Below are positions 33,115 to 43,075 of a stretch of 64,000 nucleotides of DNA, one piece after another. Where the stretch lies: positions 516,460,224 through 516,524,223 of the forward strand of contig NC_092872.1 in the NCBI RefSeq assembly GCF_028372415.1. Direction: 5' to 3'. A program made the translations under genes and the position numbers. This DNA is from Notamacropus eugenii. Its lineage: Eukaryota; Chordata; Mammalia; Diprotodontia; Macropodidae. The notes under the pieces were generated by a model that had not been told where the DNA came from, ran no database searches, and saw only the letters and a list, made by a program, of their open reading frames with translations. Each line of letters begins with the position of its first letter. Within the stretch, counting starts at the first letter, position 1.

Positions 33115-33372
33115 TTGTTCTATAGTTTTCAGTCATGTCCTACTCTTCGTGATGCCCTTTGGGATTTTCTTGGCAAAAATACTGGAGTGATTTGCCATTT
33201 CCTTCTTTGGCTCATTTTATAGAAGAGGAAACTGAGGCAAACAAGGTTAAATGATTTGCCCATGGTCATACAGACAAGTAGTAAGTTTCTGAGGCCAGAT
33301 TTAAACTCAAAAAGATGAATCTTCCTGAATTCAAACCCAGCATTCTATCCACAGTTTCACCTGGCTGCCCCG
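33115..33372 (-). mobile_element. tRNA-derived SINE inserted in the hAT element
   Basis: Minus-strand SINE of the 5258-5490 family: head GGGGCAGCCAGGTGAAAC at 33372, tail with ttttcttggcaaaaatactgg. Flanks ATTACTTATT (33105-33114) and ATTAGTTATT (33373-33382) match at 9 of 10 bases. Confidence 0.8.
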
Positions 33373-33579
33373 ATTAGTTATTAGCACCAATCAATCACCA
33401 AAGATCTTCATTTATTTATTCATCTTCATTGACTTGGCAGAAAACACAAGTGGTACTGAAATATTCAAAGTGTCAAATAACATTTTTGAATCTCACAGTT
33501 TATCCAAGAACAACTGGACCATGGATTTTACTCTAAGAGAACACAAAAATAGGTCACTGCTGTGGTTTCAGATTCCACA

Positions 33580-33885
33580 TTACAACTAACCTTTAAGAAA
33601 ACTGCCTCTTAGTTTTGGTGTGGTATCAGAAAAGAATGTCCACCATTCTTTGGAAAGATTATTAAAATGCTCTTCCGTTTTCCAACTACATATCTGTGTG
33701 AGGTAGGATTTTCTTCATATACTTCAAGCAAAACACCACATTGCAACAGATTGAGTGCAGAAGCAGCTATGAGAATCCAGCTGTCTTCAATTAGGTCAGA
33801 CATTAAAGAGATTTGCAAAAAATGTAAAAGGATGCCACTTTTAACCAATCATTTTTTGTTTTACAAAATAGTTATTTTTCATTAA
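33580..33885 (+). pseudogene. hAT transposase C-terminal dimerisation region, degenerate
   Basis: The 72-codon frame from 33667 reads FPTTYLCEVGFSSYTSSKT, then NRLSAEAAMRIQLSS. This is the conserved C-terminal block of hAT transposases and their domesticated relatives (the ZBED-type and FAM200-type proteins). Upstream coding sequence is broken by stops and the SINE. No evidence of a domesticated gene: no long frame, no BED finger visible. Confidence 0.75.
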
Positions 33886-34070
33886 AACATTACTTGCTAC
33901 ATGTAATGAGTTTATTATTTTTAATGAGTTCATATAAAATTTTATCAGCTTTAATTTTAATATGGCAAATATCTATACATATAACCTTCACAAACAAAAG
34001 CTCTTTGAGATCCTCAATACTTTTTAAGTGTGTAAATTGGTCCTAAGGCCAAAAACTTTGAGACCTGCTT

Positions 34071-34665
34071 CAACATCCTTCTTTAATAAAGAATGGAACC
34101 AAAGCCCAGAGAGATGAAATTACTTACCCAGGGCTACATAAGAATTCTCAGAAGGAGCTATAAGGTAACATGGTATAGTGAAAAGGAAATTGGTTTCTCA
34201 AAGCCTAGTTTTTTGTCCATAAAATGAGGCAGTTGGAGTACATGGCCTGTAAGGTAGGAAGAAACAGATCTAAATCTATGGTCCCATGGCCAAGAGAAGA
34301 CCTCTGTCTGGATGTAGGAATTCCTAATAAGAGCATTCCTGAGGCCTTTTGGTAGAATGTCAGTGCTCCTTGGATTGGAGATGAAGAGACCAGCAGTGGC
34401 TAGGGGAAAAGCTCCATTGGACCAGTGAGAAAAGACAAAATGTTAGACTGGGAATACAGGCAGTGCTAGAGTAAAGACTGTAGTGGAAAGAGTGCTGAGT
34501 TAGGAGTCAGAGACCAGGACTGTTGCCCCAGCTCTGACACTAATTTGCTGTGTGACTTTGGGTGACTCTTCTTATCTCTCAGCCTCAGTTTGCTCGTCAT
34601 AAAAAAAAAAAAAGGAAATATATCTGCCTTGCCTGCTTCACAGGGGTATTTTATTATCATCATCA
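34071..34665. repeat. MIR copies
   Basis: 34075-34250 MIR-like pieces (caaagcccagagagatgaaattacttacc). 34475-34650 MIR plus (ttgctgtgtgactttgggtgac...cagcctcagtttgctcg) with an A run. Confidence 0.65.
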
Positions 34666-34760
34666 ATAATATTATTTTATGTTAATAACAATAATAAAAC
34701 TATTATATGTTATTATTGATGTTATATTAATAATATTATTGTTAATGATGACAATAATGT
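34655..34760. repeat. AT-rich ATT/ATA repeat
   Basis: Interrupted tattattatt and aataataat units that can pair with each other. Confidence 0.7.
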
Positions 34761-35480
34761 CAAAACCATGTGAGGACAGGATCAAGTCCTTTTCATCCCC
34801 ATAATCCTGTCTGCTACTGGAGTCATTCTAAATATGCTTTCAGTGAGCCTGTGCAGAAGATGAGCTTCCATCCCACTATTTTTATTGTTATAAAAAACCC
34901 ATCATTTTATTCACATTTGCAATAGTCCACAGGACATTCAACATAAAATAATATGGCCCTTTCTATCTGAACTCCATCAAACAAGATAAGAATGAGGTGA
35001 TGATGATGATGATGATGTATCCATGTCTTGGGAGTAGGGGATGTTGCAAATAGGGACATGAGCAAAATAAGGGAATTCCAACTGGGGTAAGGAATAACAG
35101 GGATTTTGTATGCCCTTATTCATGACAGTGGCTGTGAAAACCTGGCAGAAACCCTGAAACATGATCCAATTGGGCTCTGGTAATGCCACTGAATGAGTAA
35201 AGCATTCCAGCCAGTGTGATGCCACTGTTCCTATGCATATAATACATAGATGGGCCAACATAAGGTTGTATGCTAGTGCTACCCAAAACCATTATGATGA
35301 GCAGTTTGAGATGGAGGACTCCATTTGAGATGAGAGGCTCCATTTGTGTTCTGGTATCAAAAGAAAGCAACATTTATTGGAACAAGTCAGAAGTGCTAAT
35401 ACCCCTTTTGCTGGAAATGCCTTAGTGCAGATGTATAACCATGAAATCTGTCAAATTACAAGGATAAGGTGGAATAAGAA
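34761..35480. other. Unrecognised sequence with a (GAT)n run
   Basis: 34995-35018 is (GAT)n. Two overlapping minus-strand frames (34977-35261 and 35116-35373) of 94 and 85 codons give peptides I cannot place. An old retroviral or LINE origin is possible but not supported. Confidence 0.4.
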
Positions 35481-35882
35481 CATTATACTTTCTTATTTGA
35501 AAAATAAATTTTATTGAAAATTTTGTTTTTTATATCACCAATATTTTCCAGGATAGTCCTCTTCTTATCCCTCCCTACAAGTCAACCTTTATAACAAAAA
35601 ATTAAAAAGAAGGGAAAAAATTTCAGAAAACCAGCCAACATATCAAAAATGTCTGATGTTATTTTTAATGATAGGTACCCATAGTGCCCCACCTCTGCAA
35701 TAAAGGGACAGGGGTGCCTTCCCATATCTCTTCTCTGGAGCTAAACTGAATTGTTATACAGCTAGGTCATAATTATAAGTGAAATTCTATTTAATAAAAA
35801 TGACAGATTTGTACTATTTAATGCAAATCAAAATTCAGCTAAGGTGTCTTTTGTGAGCTAATTAATGGTTTTAACATGCTAC
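35481..35882. other. AT-rich, unassigned
   Basis: aaaataaattttattgaaaattttg resembles a LINE 3' end, but the family cannot be assigned. Confidence 0.35.
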
Positions 35883-35896
35883 AACTTTTTCAATCT

Positions 35897-36143
35897 AGGG
35901 GCAGGTAGGTGGCATAGTGGATAGAATGCCAGGCCTGGAATCAGAGCAACTTGGATTCAAATCTGGCCTCAGACACTTACTAGCTGTGTGAACCTGGGCA
36001 AGGCATTTAACCCTGTTTGCCTCAGTTTCCTCATCTGTAAAATGAGCTGGAGAAGGAAATGGTGAATCACTGCAGTATATTTGCCAAGAAAACCTCAAAA
36101 GGGGTCACAAAGAATTGGTCACAAATGAAAACATCTCAACAAC
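35897..36143 (+). mobile_element. tRNA-derived SINE
   Basis: Head aggggcaggtaggtggcatag, core ggattcaaatctggcctcagac and gtgaacctgggcaaggc, then gagctggagaaggaaatggtg and a tail of caacaac. The 14-bp target duplication AACTTTTTCAATCT (35883-35896) / AACTTTGTCAATCT (36144-36157) matches at 13 of 14. Confidence 0.88.
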
Positions 36144-36157
36144 AACTTTGTCAATCT

Positions 36158-36665
36158 GCACTTGCCTATTATCACATGTGGATGTGATGCCCTGCTGTGT
36201 ACCAAATTCTCAAAAGTTATATTATTTTTTTTAAATCTCTCAACAAAATTGCAGAGAAGGCTATTTATTCCATTAATGCTGCTAAAATGTTTTAAATGAC
36301 AATAAAAGTGCTTTCATCATATCACCAGCGTAAGCTTATCTTTAGGTACAATAGTTATTTCAACTTTTAAAAAAATTTAATATTTTGCTTTCCCTTGAAT
36401 TGGAGATACTTTTTTATTTTTTTGCTGTTATAGTATGTTAATAAACATTAAAAACCTGTTAAAAATTTTTTTACTGCATATTACTTTTGGACTGGAATCA
36501 ATGACCACATTTTACATATAATTATAACTTCAAATAGTGCAAATTTGAATAGTACACCCACTTCATGGGGATTCATAATTCACACTAATCAGGACCTACC
36601 TGTAATTTCACAGCTTTGCGTTCAACCATATTTGTTTCATTATTCTTTGCATTTACATTCTTGTT
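36158..36665. mobile_element. Possible Tigger/pogo-like DNA transposon remnant
   Basis: The right end reads tcataattcacactaatcaggacctacctg (36570-36602), whose complement begins CAGGTAGGTCC as Tigger-type inverted repeats do. No matching left end or transposase motif was found, so the class is tentative. Confidence 0.3.
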
Positions 36666-36669
36666 GTCA

Positions 36670-37125
36670 TTATGTATATACATTTATATAGCACTTAAAA
36701 GATTGCAAAGTACTTTTATATACATTATCTCATTTGATCTCCACCAGAGTGCAGTGATGTTGGATCTGTTATTATAATTCATTTCACAGATGAAGAAAGG
36801 TTCATAGAGGTTAACTTGCCCAGGTTCACATGGCAGATATCTGAGGTAGCATTTAAAATCAAGTTTTCTCAATGCTATATCCAACACTTTATCTACTACC
36901 CCATACTGTCACTAAATTCCAAAGGAGATCACTAATATGGAATCATTTTTGAAAAATATAAGGTGCCATAAAAAAAGTGGAATAGGTTTCCTCCAGAGGT
37001 ACTAGTTGTCTGGGTGGCTCTAGAAAGCATTTCTGTATTATTTGGATCAAAGGAACATGATGATCTCTGGATTTCCTTCCAGCTCTGAGTTTCTGCCATT
37101 CTGTAGTTCAGATTTAAGGTGGTAC
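36670..37125. repeat. MIR and CR1 pieces
   Basis: 36680-36920 MIR minus (tatatagcacttaaaagattgc...ctgaggtagcatttaaaatc). 36965-37020 resembles a CR1 3' end (aagtggaataggtttcctccagagg). 37020-37110 is a MIR tail (gatttccttccagctctgag). Confidence 0.6.
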
Positions 37126-37480
37126 TTACTGGTGGTGAGGGAGGATTCTTCTCCCCTCTGGGCTCACAAGAACCTATTGTCAAGCCCTTCCCAGATAGAC
37201 ACTGGGGTAGGACTCAACATGGTGAATAAGAAATCCTTGTGTCAGCCAGGAAAAACTCTCGGTTGTAATTACCTGGAAGAACTTGTCCTGCAGGCTGGGA
37301 AGGAGGTTGTGGTTGCCATGGGACACACCTTGTATACACAAAGCAAGACTTACCCAGGAGGGGGAAGTACTCCAAGAAGGTGGAAAAGAAAAACAACAGT
37401 GGGCATCTCATCTGCTTAGAACCAGATGATCTCATCTGGATCATCCTTCTTTCCAGGTGAAGTTCTTAATATCTCAGAAT
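37126..37480. other. Repeat-poor block
   Basis: The 125-codon plus frame 37042-37419 and a minus frame 37214-37444 overlap here. The plus frame starts inside the MIR, which argues against a gene. No domain. Candidate for a conservation check. Confidence 0.35.
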
Positions 37481-37875
37481 ATTAGCAGTAACTCACATTT
37501 CTACAGGGTTTTAAGATTTACAGAGCAACATGTTCCTTACATCAACCCTGTAGGTTAAATAGCCAGAGTATTATCATTCCCATTTTGTAGATAAAAAGAC
37601 AAAGATTAGTGGGATTAATTAACCAAGGCAAGATGATGAGTAAATTTAGGAGCTGGAAGTTGAATTTACATTCTTCAATTCTCAGTCCAGTGTTCTGTCC
37701 ACTGCCTAATTTGATACTTCAACAGATCTCTAATTTCATCTATGTGGGTCTCCCCTCAACTGGTAGAGAACAAAATCCATTCATGCCTTTTCATCTTCCA
37801 TTGCACTTGTCCATAGACTCCCAGAAATCTCTCATTGGAGATCTACTCAACTGCTGGTGATTTTTAGAACTTTTT
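37480..37875. repeat. MIR and L2 pieces
   Basis: 37485-37710 MIR minus (actcacatttctacagggttttaag...ggagctggaagttgaatttac). 37715-37860 possibly L2. Confidence 0.5.
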
Positions 37876-38524
37876 GATATTTTGTAGAACCAAGGCAACA
37901 CTCGGTCTATCCATTTGTCATCCCATTAATGTATTTAATTACTAGCTCATTATGCTAAAAAAAAACAAAAAACAAACCCAGGCAAAGAACTGTTTTGAAA
38001 GAGTAAAACATTTGATCAGAAAAGAAATTAATAGTCATGTAATAGAAAACACTTTTAGCAACATGTCCAAACATGTAAAATCTCTTTCTTCTTCTCCCTA
38101 GGTTTTTTCAGAAACAAAGTCCAAAAGACTCATGCCTCTAATAGGGCAAGGTATGGGCAAGGTCTACCTGCAGCTGGAATGAGGACTAAGAAATTCAAAC
38201 CCAGAAGCACTTGTATCTCTCCTTATATTATCAGAGAGGCTTATCAACGATGTCAGAGTTCAGATGTCTTCTCCTCTTGATCCTTGGGCCTTCAGGATTT
38301 CTCCCTTCCTGGATGCTGCCGTTGCAGTCTTGAACATTGTTTATATCTCTCAGTATGGTCGTGAACCCTAATAGAGAACTCAACCTCACCTTCATATTCC
38401 CAGAATTCTCTTTGCACCAATACTCAATTTCATTGGGGATTTATGACCACAGAGGAAATGGAGTCCTTGTTCTTATCCAGTGAAAGTTCATTCTCTGGGT
38501 TCAGGTGTGCAGAAAAATGTAGCC
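37876..38524. other. Unrecognised sequence
   Basis: No repeat or gene recognised. Confidence 0.4.
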
Positions 38525-38596
38525 CCTTTCTTTTTCTTAATAATTAAATTTTTTATTGAACTCCACAGTTATCAACAAATATTTAATATACAAAGA

Positions 38597-38986
38597 AAAG
38601 CAAAAAAGAGGATTTTACTTCTTAAAAAATGGTGAACTTCCATTATTTAGAACTTGTTTTTAAAGAAGTATCTTTGTTATAACTATGTTGGTTTATTTAT
38701 ATATTATATATTTCTGTATATAATATAAATATCCTATATTTTATAGAAAAGCATTCCTTTTCTATAAAATATGTTTATTTTTATTAAAATGTATAGAACA
38801 TGAATATGTCTTATATGATTTATATACTTACATGACTTATATAAGTCATGTATTGCACAGTATTTTATATAGTATATTGTATATTTATATATAAATCAAT
38901 AAAATTATGACAAAGATACTTCTTTAAAAACAAACTCTATATAACAGAAGCTTACAATTTTAAAAGAAAATCTACTTTCTTGCTCT
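38597..38986. repeat. Long AT-rich inverted repeat (hairpin-capable)
   Basis: TTGTTTTTAAAGAAGTATCT at 38654 continues to 38682 and is repeated in reverse complement at 38905-38933, matching at 28 of 29 bases. Similarity continues outward to about 38599 and 38986 (gattttacttctta against its counterpart) and, more weakly, inward. Two smaller perfect palindromes lie inside: a 13-bp stem at 38739-38769 and a 22-bp palindrome at 38830-38851. It could be a MITE with long terminal repeats or an inverted duplication of a LINE 3' end (38530-38650 looks LINE-like). No coding capacity. Confidence 0.8.
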
Positions 38987-39122
38987 AGTGCATGTATATG
39001 TATATATCACACATATATAAAAACAACCTTGGATGAAGGCAATACTTACAAATACCTTGGCATATATAGGCATATGTATATATATATCATATGGTACATA
39101 TGGCATATGTACACATATACAT
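38987..39122. repeat. (TATA)/(CATA) low-complexity
   Basis: catatgtatatatatatc-type repeats flanking the SINE that follows. Confidence 0.7.
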
Positions 39123-39422
39123 TGTGTGTGTTCACCCTTCGTTGCCAGAGAAGACCATGCCATCAGAGAAATAATGACATGACTTGCACATGACTTTGTT
39201 TTGAGTGAGGGAGGGTTGTGCAAGTCACCAGCCTGCTTCTCCTCCAGAGCCATCTGAAATCAGTGCTCAGATATTCAGATGACCCAGGATGAGGCAATTG
39301 GGGTTAAGTGACTTGCCCAAGGTCACACAGCTAGTGAGTGTCAAGTGTCTGAGGTAAAATTTGAACTCAGGTCCTCCTGACTCTTGCACTGGTGCTCTAT
39401 CCACTGTACCACCTAGCTGCCC
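39123..39422 (-). mobile_element. Marsupial tRNA-derived SINE with RTE-type tail
   Basis: Same family as 9163-9481: head GGGCAGCTAGGTGGTACAG at 39422, tail ttgccagagaagaccatgcc. Inserted in CATA-rich DNA, so the duplication (ACATATA-like) is ambiguous. Confidence 0.85.
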
Positions 39423-39429
39423 ACATATA

Positions 39430-40200
39430 TACATATATCTTTAAACACATTCCTTTTTTAAAAAACTAAAATTAACCAATACTTTGTCTATTTTATATCT
39501 TTTCAAAAAAAATCTACTTTTGCTTTTATTTATTAATTCAATGAGTTTCTTCAATTTTGTTTGCTTTTTTTATTTCCAAAATTTCAATTTTGGATTTTTT
39601 TCAAGTTGTTTGTTTGTTTGTCTTTATTGTGGCTTTTTTAGGTCCTTCTAATGGTAGGCCTAATTCAGTGATCTCTTGTATTTTCCGTTTGCTATGGAAT
39701 GCAGGTAGAGATAAAAAATTTCTGCTTTGGCTCTATCCCAAAGTTTTGATATGTAGTCTCATTGTTGTAATTTTCTCTGATAGAAATATCTATTATTTCA
39801 TCCATGCATTCTTTAGGGTTATATTATTTGGTTTCCACTTAATTCTGAATCCTTTCTTCAAATTCCCCTGATTTATAATTTTACTGTGTTATAGTCAGTA
39901 AAGAATGTGTTTAACAGTTCTGCTTTTGTTTATTTACTTATCATATTTTTCTGCCCTAGCATGGCATTAGCTTTTGTAAAGGGTCCATTCAAACTGAGAA
40001 AAATCATATATTCCTTATGATTCTCACTCAATAATTGTCAGATGTCTATGAAGTCTAACATTTCTAAAATTCTTCTTAAATTATTTTGTTTATGGTTTTG
40101 TTAGAGCTGTCTAGGTTTGAAATGGTAGCATGGAATTATCTGACAATTTTTATTGTTTGCCTGTATATATCTCTCTGTAGTTAAAGGATAAGATATTTGT
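39430..40200 (-). mobile_element. L1 LINE ORF2 remnant, minus strand (probable)
   Basis: T-rich on the plus strand, with blocks typical of L1 ORF2 antisense (tctatcccaaagttttgatatg, tattatttcatccatgcattc, actgtgttatagtcagtaaag). The 104-codon plus frame 39557-39871 is an antisense shadow. Confidence 0.55.
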
Positions 40201-40754
40201 TTATTTAAAATAGCTCATGAACTATTTTAAGAGTGGACCCAAAGAACAGAACCCTCTCTGGGCTTCTTTTTCAACTTATATTCCTAGGTTGAGTGCCCCA
40301 GTGAACAATTTTCCTAGATTTGAGACTTCAAGCATTAGCATGATTTTATTATTAACCTCATTATTACTTTCATGTTAGCAATCATGCACATTTGTAGCTA
40401 TACACAGTAGAGAAAAAAATGAGAGGTGAGAGTGGGTAAATTTGTGGCGTGGCTGATACCCTACTAGGCTTTTCACTGATCTTGTTCACCCTACTGTTGT
40501 ATAGAGTTTCCTGTGCATTTGATACATATTAAGGATCTCAAAGGGTGAATGAAACAGATGTCACTGACCAATTATTTCAAGCTGGAGTGTCATTACAATC
40601 TTCAGTGCCATTCAGCAGCTGTGAAGAAGCTAGAGGTGATGTTGAGACCTCACTAGTCTCAGCATCTTCCAATAGCAGTGCCTGAAGTCCCAGCAACCTC
40701 TCCCTCGGTTTTTGGTGGGTGGCCAAGGCAGAGAGGTTTATCTATTTATTTATT
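40201..40754. other. Unrecognised sequence
   Basis: Contains retained coding-like CpG-poor sequence without a supported match. A DNA transposon origin is possible. Confidence 0.35.
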
Positions 40755-41040
40755 TAGCATTCTTTTTTTTTTGTTGTTCATACTTTGCTTGCAAGTCTTT
40801 TATTGCTCTTCCCAGTTTTTCCTCCACCTCTCTATCATGATTTTGAAGATTGTTTGGGCTCTTTAAGACCTTTTCCCAGAACTGATCCCATCGAGTGGGC
40901 TGGGATGTAGAAGCACTGACTTCCGTGTCTTCCCCTGATGGTGAGCACCGCTCTTCCTCATCAGAAGGGAGGGGAGGAGAAACCTGCTCACCAAGAAAGT
41001 AACCCTCTATAGTCTTGGGTTTTTTCCCTTTTCTGGGCAT
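40750..41040 (-). pseudogene. L1-type ORF1, N-terminal 92 codons only
   Basis: The ATG at 41040 opens MPRKGKKPK, an N-terminal basic block, then an acidic Ser/Glu stretch, then the start of the coiled coil (REVEEKLGRA shared with copies 1 and 2). The frame runs into the A-tail as Lys codons. The segment between the acidic part and the coiled coil differs from copies 1 and 2, so it may derive from a related subfamily or an autonomous L1. RRM and C-terminal domains are absent. Confidence 0.8.
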
Positions 41041-41713
41041 TTTCCCAGCCAGTGACTTGACCTCTGAATATTCTCCTCACACCCACCTCACCTCTGGATC
41101 CTCCCAGCCTGCACTTGGGGTCTGAGAATCAAATGCTGCTTCCCAGCCTCAGTGCTTTGGGTGGGGGCAGGGCTGCTATTCAGTGTGAGATTAAGTTCAG
41201 GTGCTCAGGTGGGGGCAGGGCCGCCTCACAGGCTCAGTTCCCTCAGGGGGTTTATGCAGAGACCTTCAACTATGGATCCAGGCTCCTGCCTGCTTGGGGA
41301 GCCCCGGTCTGCTCCCGCCTCCGCTGTTGCCTTCCGAGGGGGCCTGAGTACGGGGGCACCCCACTCCCTTCTCGACCCACCAAAGAGACCTTCTCACCGA
41401 CCCCCGTCACCTGTGGGTGGAGGGACCCGTGCGGCCGCTGGAGATCCCGTCCCTGAAGTCCGCTCAGATCTGTTCCTCTCATTGCCGGGGGCCGGTGCAG
41501 GGCTAGGCTGGACTCCGCGTCTGCAGCGTGACGGACATTTTGCAAGAGGTTTGCAGGTCCCTCTGGAACAGAAATCTTATCCGCTCCACTATTATGTGGC
41601 TTCTCCTGCTCCGGAATTTATTGGCAGCTCTTTACTACGGATATTTCATGGGCTGTGGGTTCAGAGCTAGCGTATTTGTGTGTTTCTACTCCGCCATCTT
41701 GGCTCCGCCCCTC
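41041..41713 (-). promoter_or_regulatory. CpG-rich L1/HAL1 5' UTR, least decayed copy
   Basis: GC-rich with many intact CpGs (41240-41710), unlike the CpG-depleted surroundings and copies 1 and 2. CCAAGATGGCGG at the 5' end (complement of 41691-41702) is an intact YY1-type motif. Promoter capacity is plausible but inferred. Confidence 0.65.
41272..41670 (+). other. Antisense open frame in L1/HAL1 5' UTR, copy 3
   Basis: The ATG at 41272 (CAACTATGG, A at -3 and G at +4) opens 132 codons and is open upstream to 41152. It shares the SSLRGFM..PSTMD block with copies 1 and 2 in the same frame. Pro-, Ser- and Gly-rich; no known domain. A minus frame (41270-41545) overlaps. See copies 1 and 2 for the ORF0 comparison. 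Confidence 0.38.
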
Positions 41714-41727
41714 TAGCATTCTTTTTT

Positions 41728-42085
41728 AAATAACATTTTGAGTTCAAAATTTTCTCCCTCTCTCTCTTCCCTTCTCCCTAAGATGGTAAGCAATTTGACA
41801 TAGGTTATGTAAGTACAATCATGTAAAACATATTTCCATATTAGTCATGTATAAGAAGAAACAGAACAAAAGGAAATAAAAACTGCATTCAGACTCCATC
41901 AGTTCTTTCTCTGGATGTGGATGGCATTTTCCATCATGAGTCCTTTGGAACTGTCTTGCATCACTGTATTGCTGAGAAAAGCTAAGTGAATCATAGTTGA
42001 TCATCATACAATGTTACTGTTACTGTGTACAATGCTCCCTTCACTTCGTAGTTCATATAAGTCTTTCCAGAATTTCCTGAAATCA
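41728..42085 (-). mobile_element. L1 LINE 3' end, minus strand
   Basis: 3' UTR blocks in antisense (gagttcaaaattttctccctc, catcatgagtcctttggaactg, ttcatataagtctttccagaatttc). 5'-truncated. The copy 3 insertion lies in its tail. Confidence 0.75.
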
Positions 42086-42620
42086 AGGCAGAGAGGTTCA
42101 CAGCAGTATGGCCCTCACACCACCGTCTGACACAGGGGAAGATAAGGATCAAGTTAAAAAATGTTTTAGCTTTAAGAATTTTATTTGCTGTATGGTATTG
42201 ATGGCATTGTAGATTTCATGTATTATGAAAAAATGAATATTGTCTGAAATCAATTTTTTAATTGAGATATTAGCACAAAAAGTCACAGAATTCTTGGAAA
42301 TTACTAGAAAGAAAAAATGTTTTTCATGTTACCAATTGTATTTGTGTACTGCATTTTATGAGTTATTTCATAGTTATTGTGTTTGGAAAAATACATATTA
42401 TCAGCATTAATGTTTTGTTATAAAGAACGCATGTAGAAAAGTACATTTTCAGGAATCTAGCAAAAGATTATAGTTTTTGGAGGTTGGAGGAATATAAATC
42501 CCTATTTCCCATAGGTTTCAATGTATCAACATTCACAGTTTTACTTTCATGCCGTTTTCTAGAAACATTATGCTCATAAACAAAGAGGATTGATTATACT
42601 AAAAAAAACATCTATACTGA
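42086..42620. mobile_element. Possible Tigger-like DNA transposon remnant
   Basis: The end tttcccataggtttcaatgtatc ... gctcataaacaaagaggattgattat resembles Tigger 3' ends. AT-rich interior, no transposase frame. Confidence 0.35.
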
Positions 42621-43075
42621 GCCCCTACTCATATATTTACTCTTTCTAGTTAGTTGGCAAAATTAGCTCAAAGGAAAGGCTTTTGCTGAAATGGCATAAT
42701 GTGAATAATAGTAATAAATCATTTTCCCCATAAATCTGAAGTACTTTTCCTCACAAATATGCACAGTGTCAGTGGAAAGGATTGTCACATATGCAAAGAG
42801 TACCCTAGTAGATAGACACAATTGTGAGGAAAGAAAGTGTCTGTCATGGCAGTCCCCCAAAGCCCTTTCTCTCTCTGTGGCTATCTCATGCTAATTCCCT
42901 TTGGGTCTCTGCTAATCAGGTCACTGATCTGTATTCTCCGAGACTTCCCCTCTCTCTATCTCGTCTCTGACTTTTGGGATGGCCTCTTTCACCTGAATCC
43001 ATTCTCCAGTTGGTTGTTCTGGGCCTGCTTTCTGAGAGGCATGGCATTTCCTCCTGGGCCAATTGCTTCAGCACC
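42621..43075. other. Unrecognised sequence
   Basis: A plus frame of 83 codons (42837-43088) ends at the pseudogene's poly(T). No domain recognised. Confidence 0.4.

Larger units (their letters stand above)
32912..34070 (+). mobile_element. hAT DNA transposon remnant with transposase C-terminus
   Basis: The left end is caggagttcctcaatctcaaa and the right end ccaaaaactttgagacctgc, an imperfect inverted repeat. The interior carries the coding end of a hAT transposase and its AT-rich 3' region. MIR sequence flanks both sides and the SINE at 33115-33372 splits it. Element 394-879 is an internally deleted relative in the opposite orientation. Exact ends and target duplication are uncertain. Confidence 0.7.
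40755..41727 (-). mobile_element. 5'-complete, 3'-truncated L1/HAL1 insertion (copy 3)
   Basis: The 5' end (GGGGCGGAGCCAAGATGGCG) lies at about 41713-41710, then a 670-bp 5' UTR, then ORF1 only to codon ~92, directly followed by an A-tail (T run 40763-40772). A perfect 14-bp target duplication TAGCATTCTTTTTT flanks it (40755-40768 and 41714-41727). It is therefore a true retrotransposition product that kept the 5' end and lacks everything 3' of the early ORF1, the reverse of normal LINE truncation. It sits within the A-tail region of an older L1 3' end (41728-42085). Confidence 0.85.

Noticed and set aside
33667..33885. 72-codon frame as a ZBED-like host gene
   Set aside because: It lies inside a hAT element with inverted ends, is broken upstream and carries a SINE insertion; no long frame or BED finger.
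34977..35373. Overlapping minus frames as a receptor or retroviral fragment
   Set aside because: No motif supports either; peptides not recognised.
37042..37419. 125-codon plus-strand frame as a gene
   Set aside because: Starts within a MIR tail and overlaps an equally open minus frame; no domain.
39557..39871. 104-codon hydrophobic plus frame as a membrane protein
   Set aside because: It is the antisense of an L1 ORF2 remnant; T-rich DNA yields Phe/Leu-rich frames.
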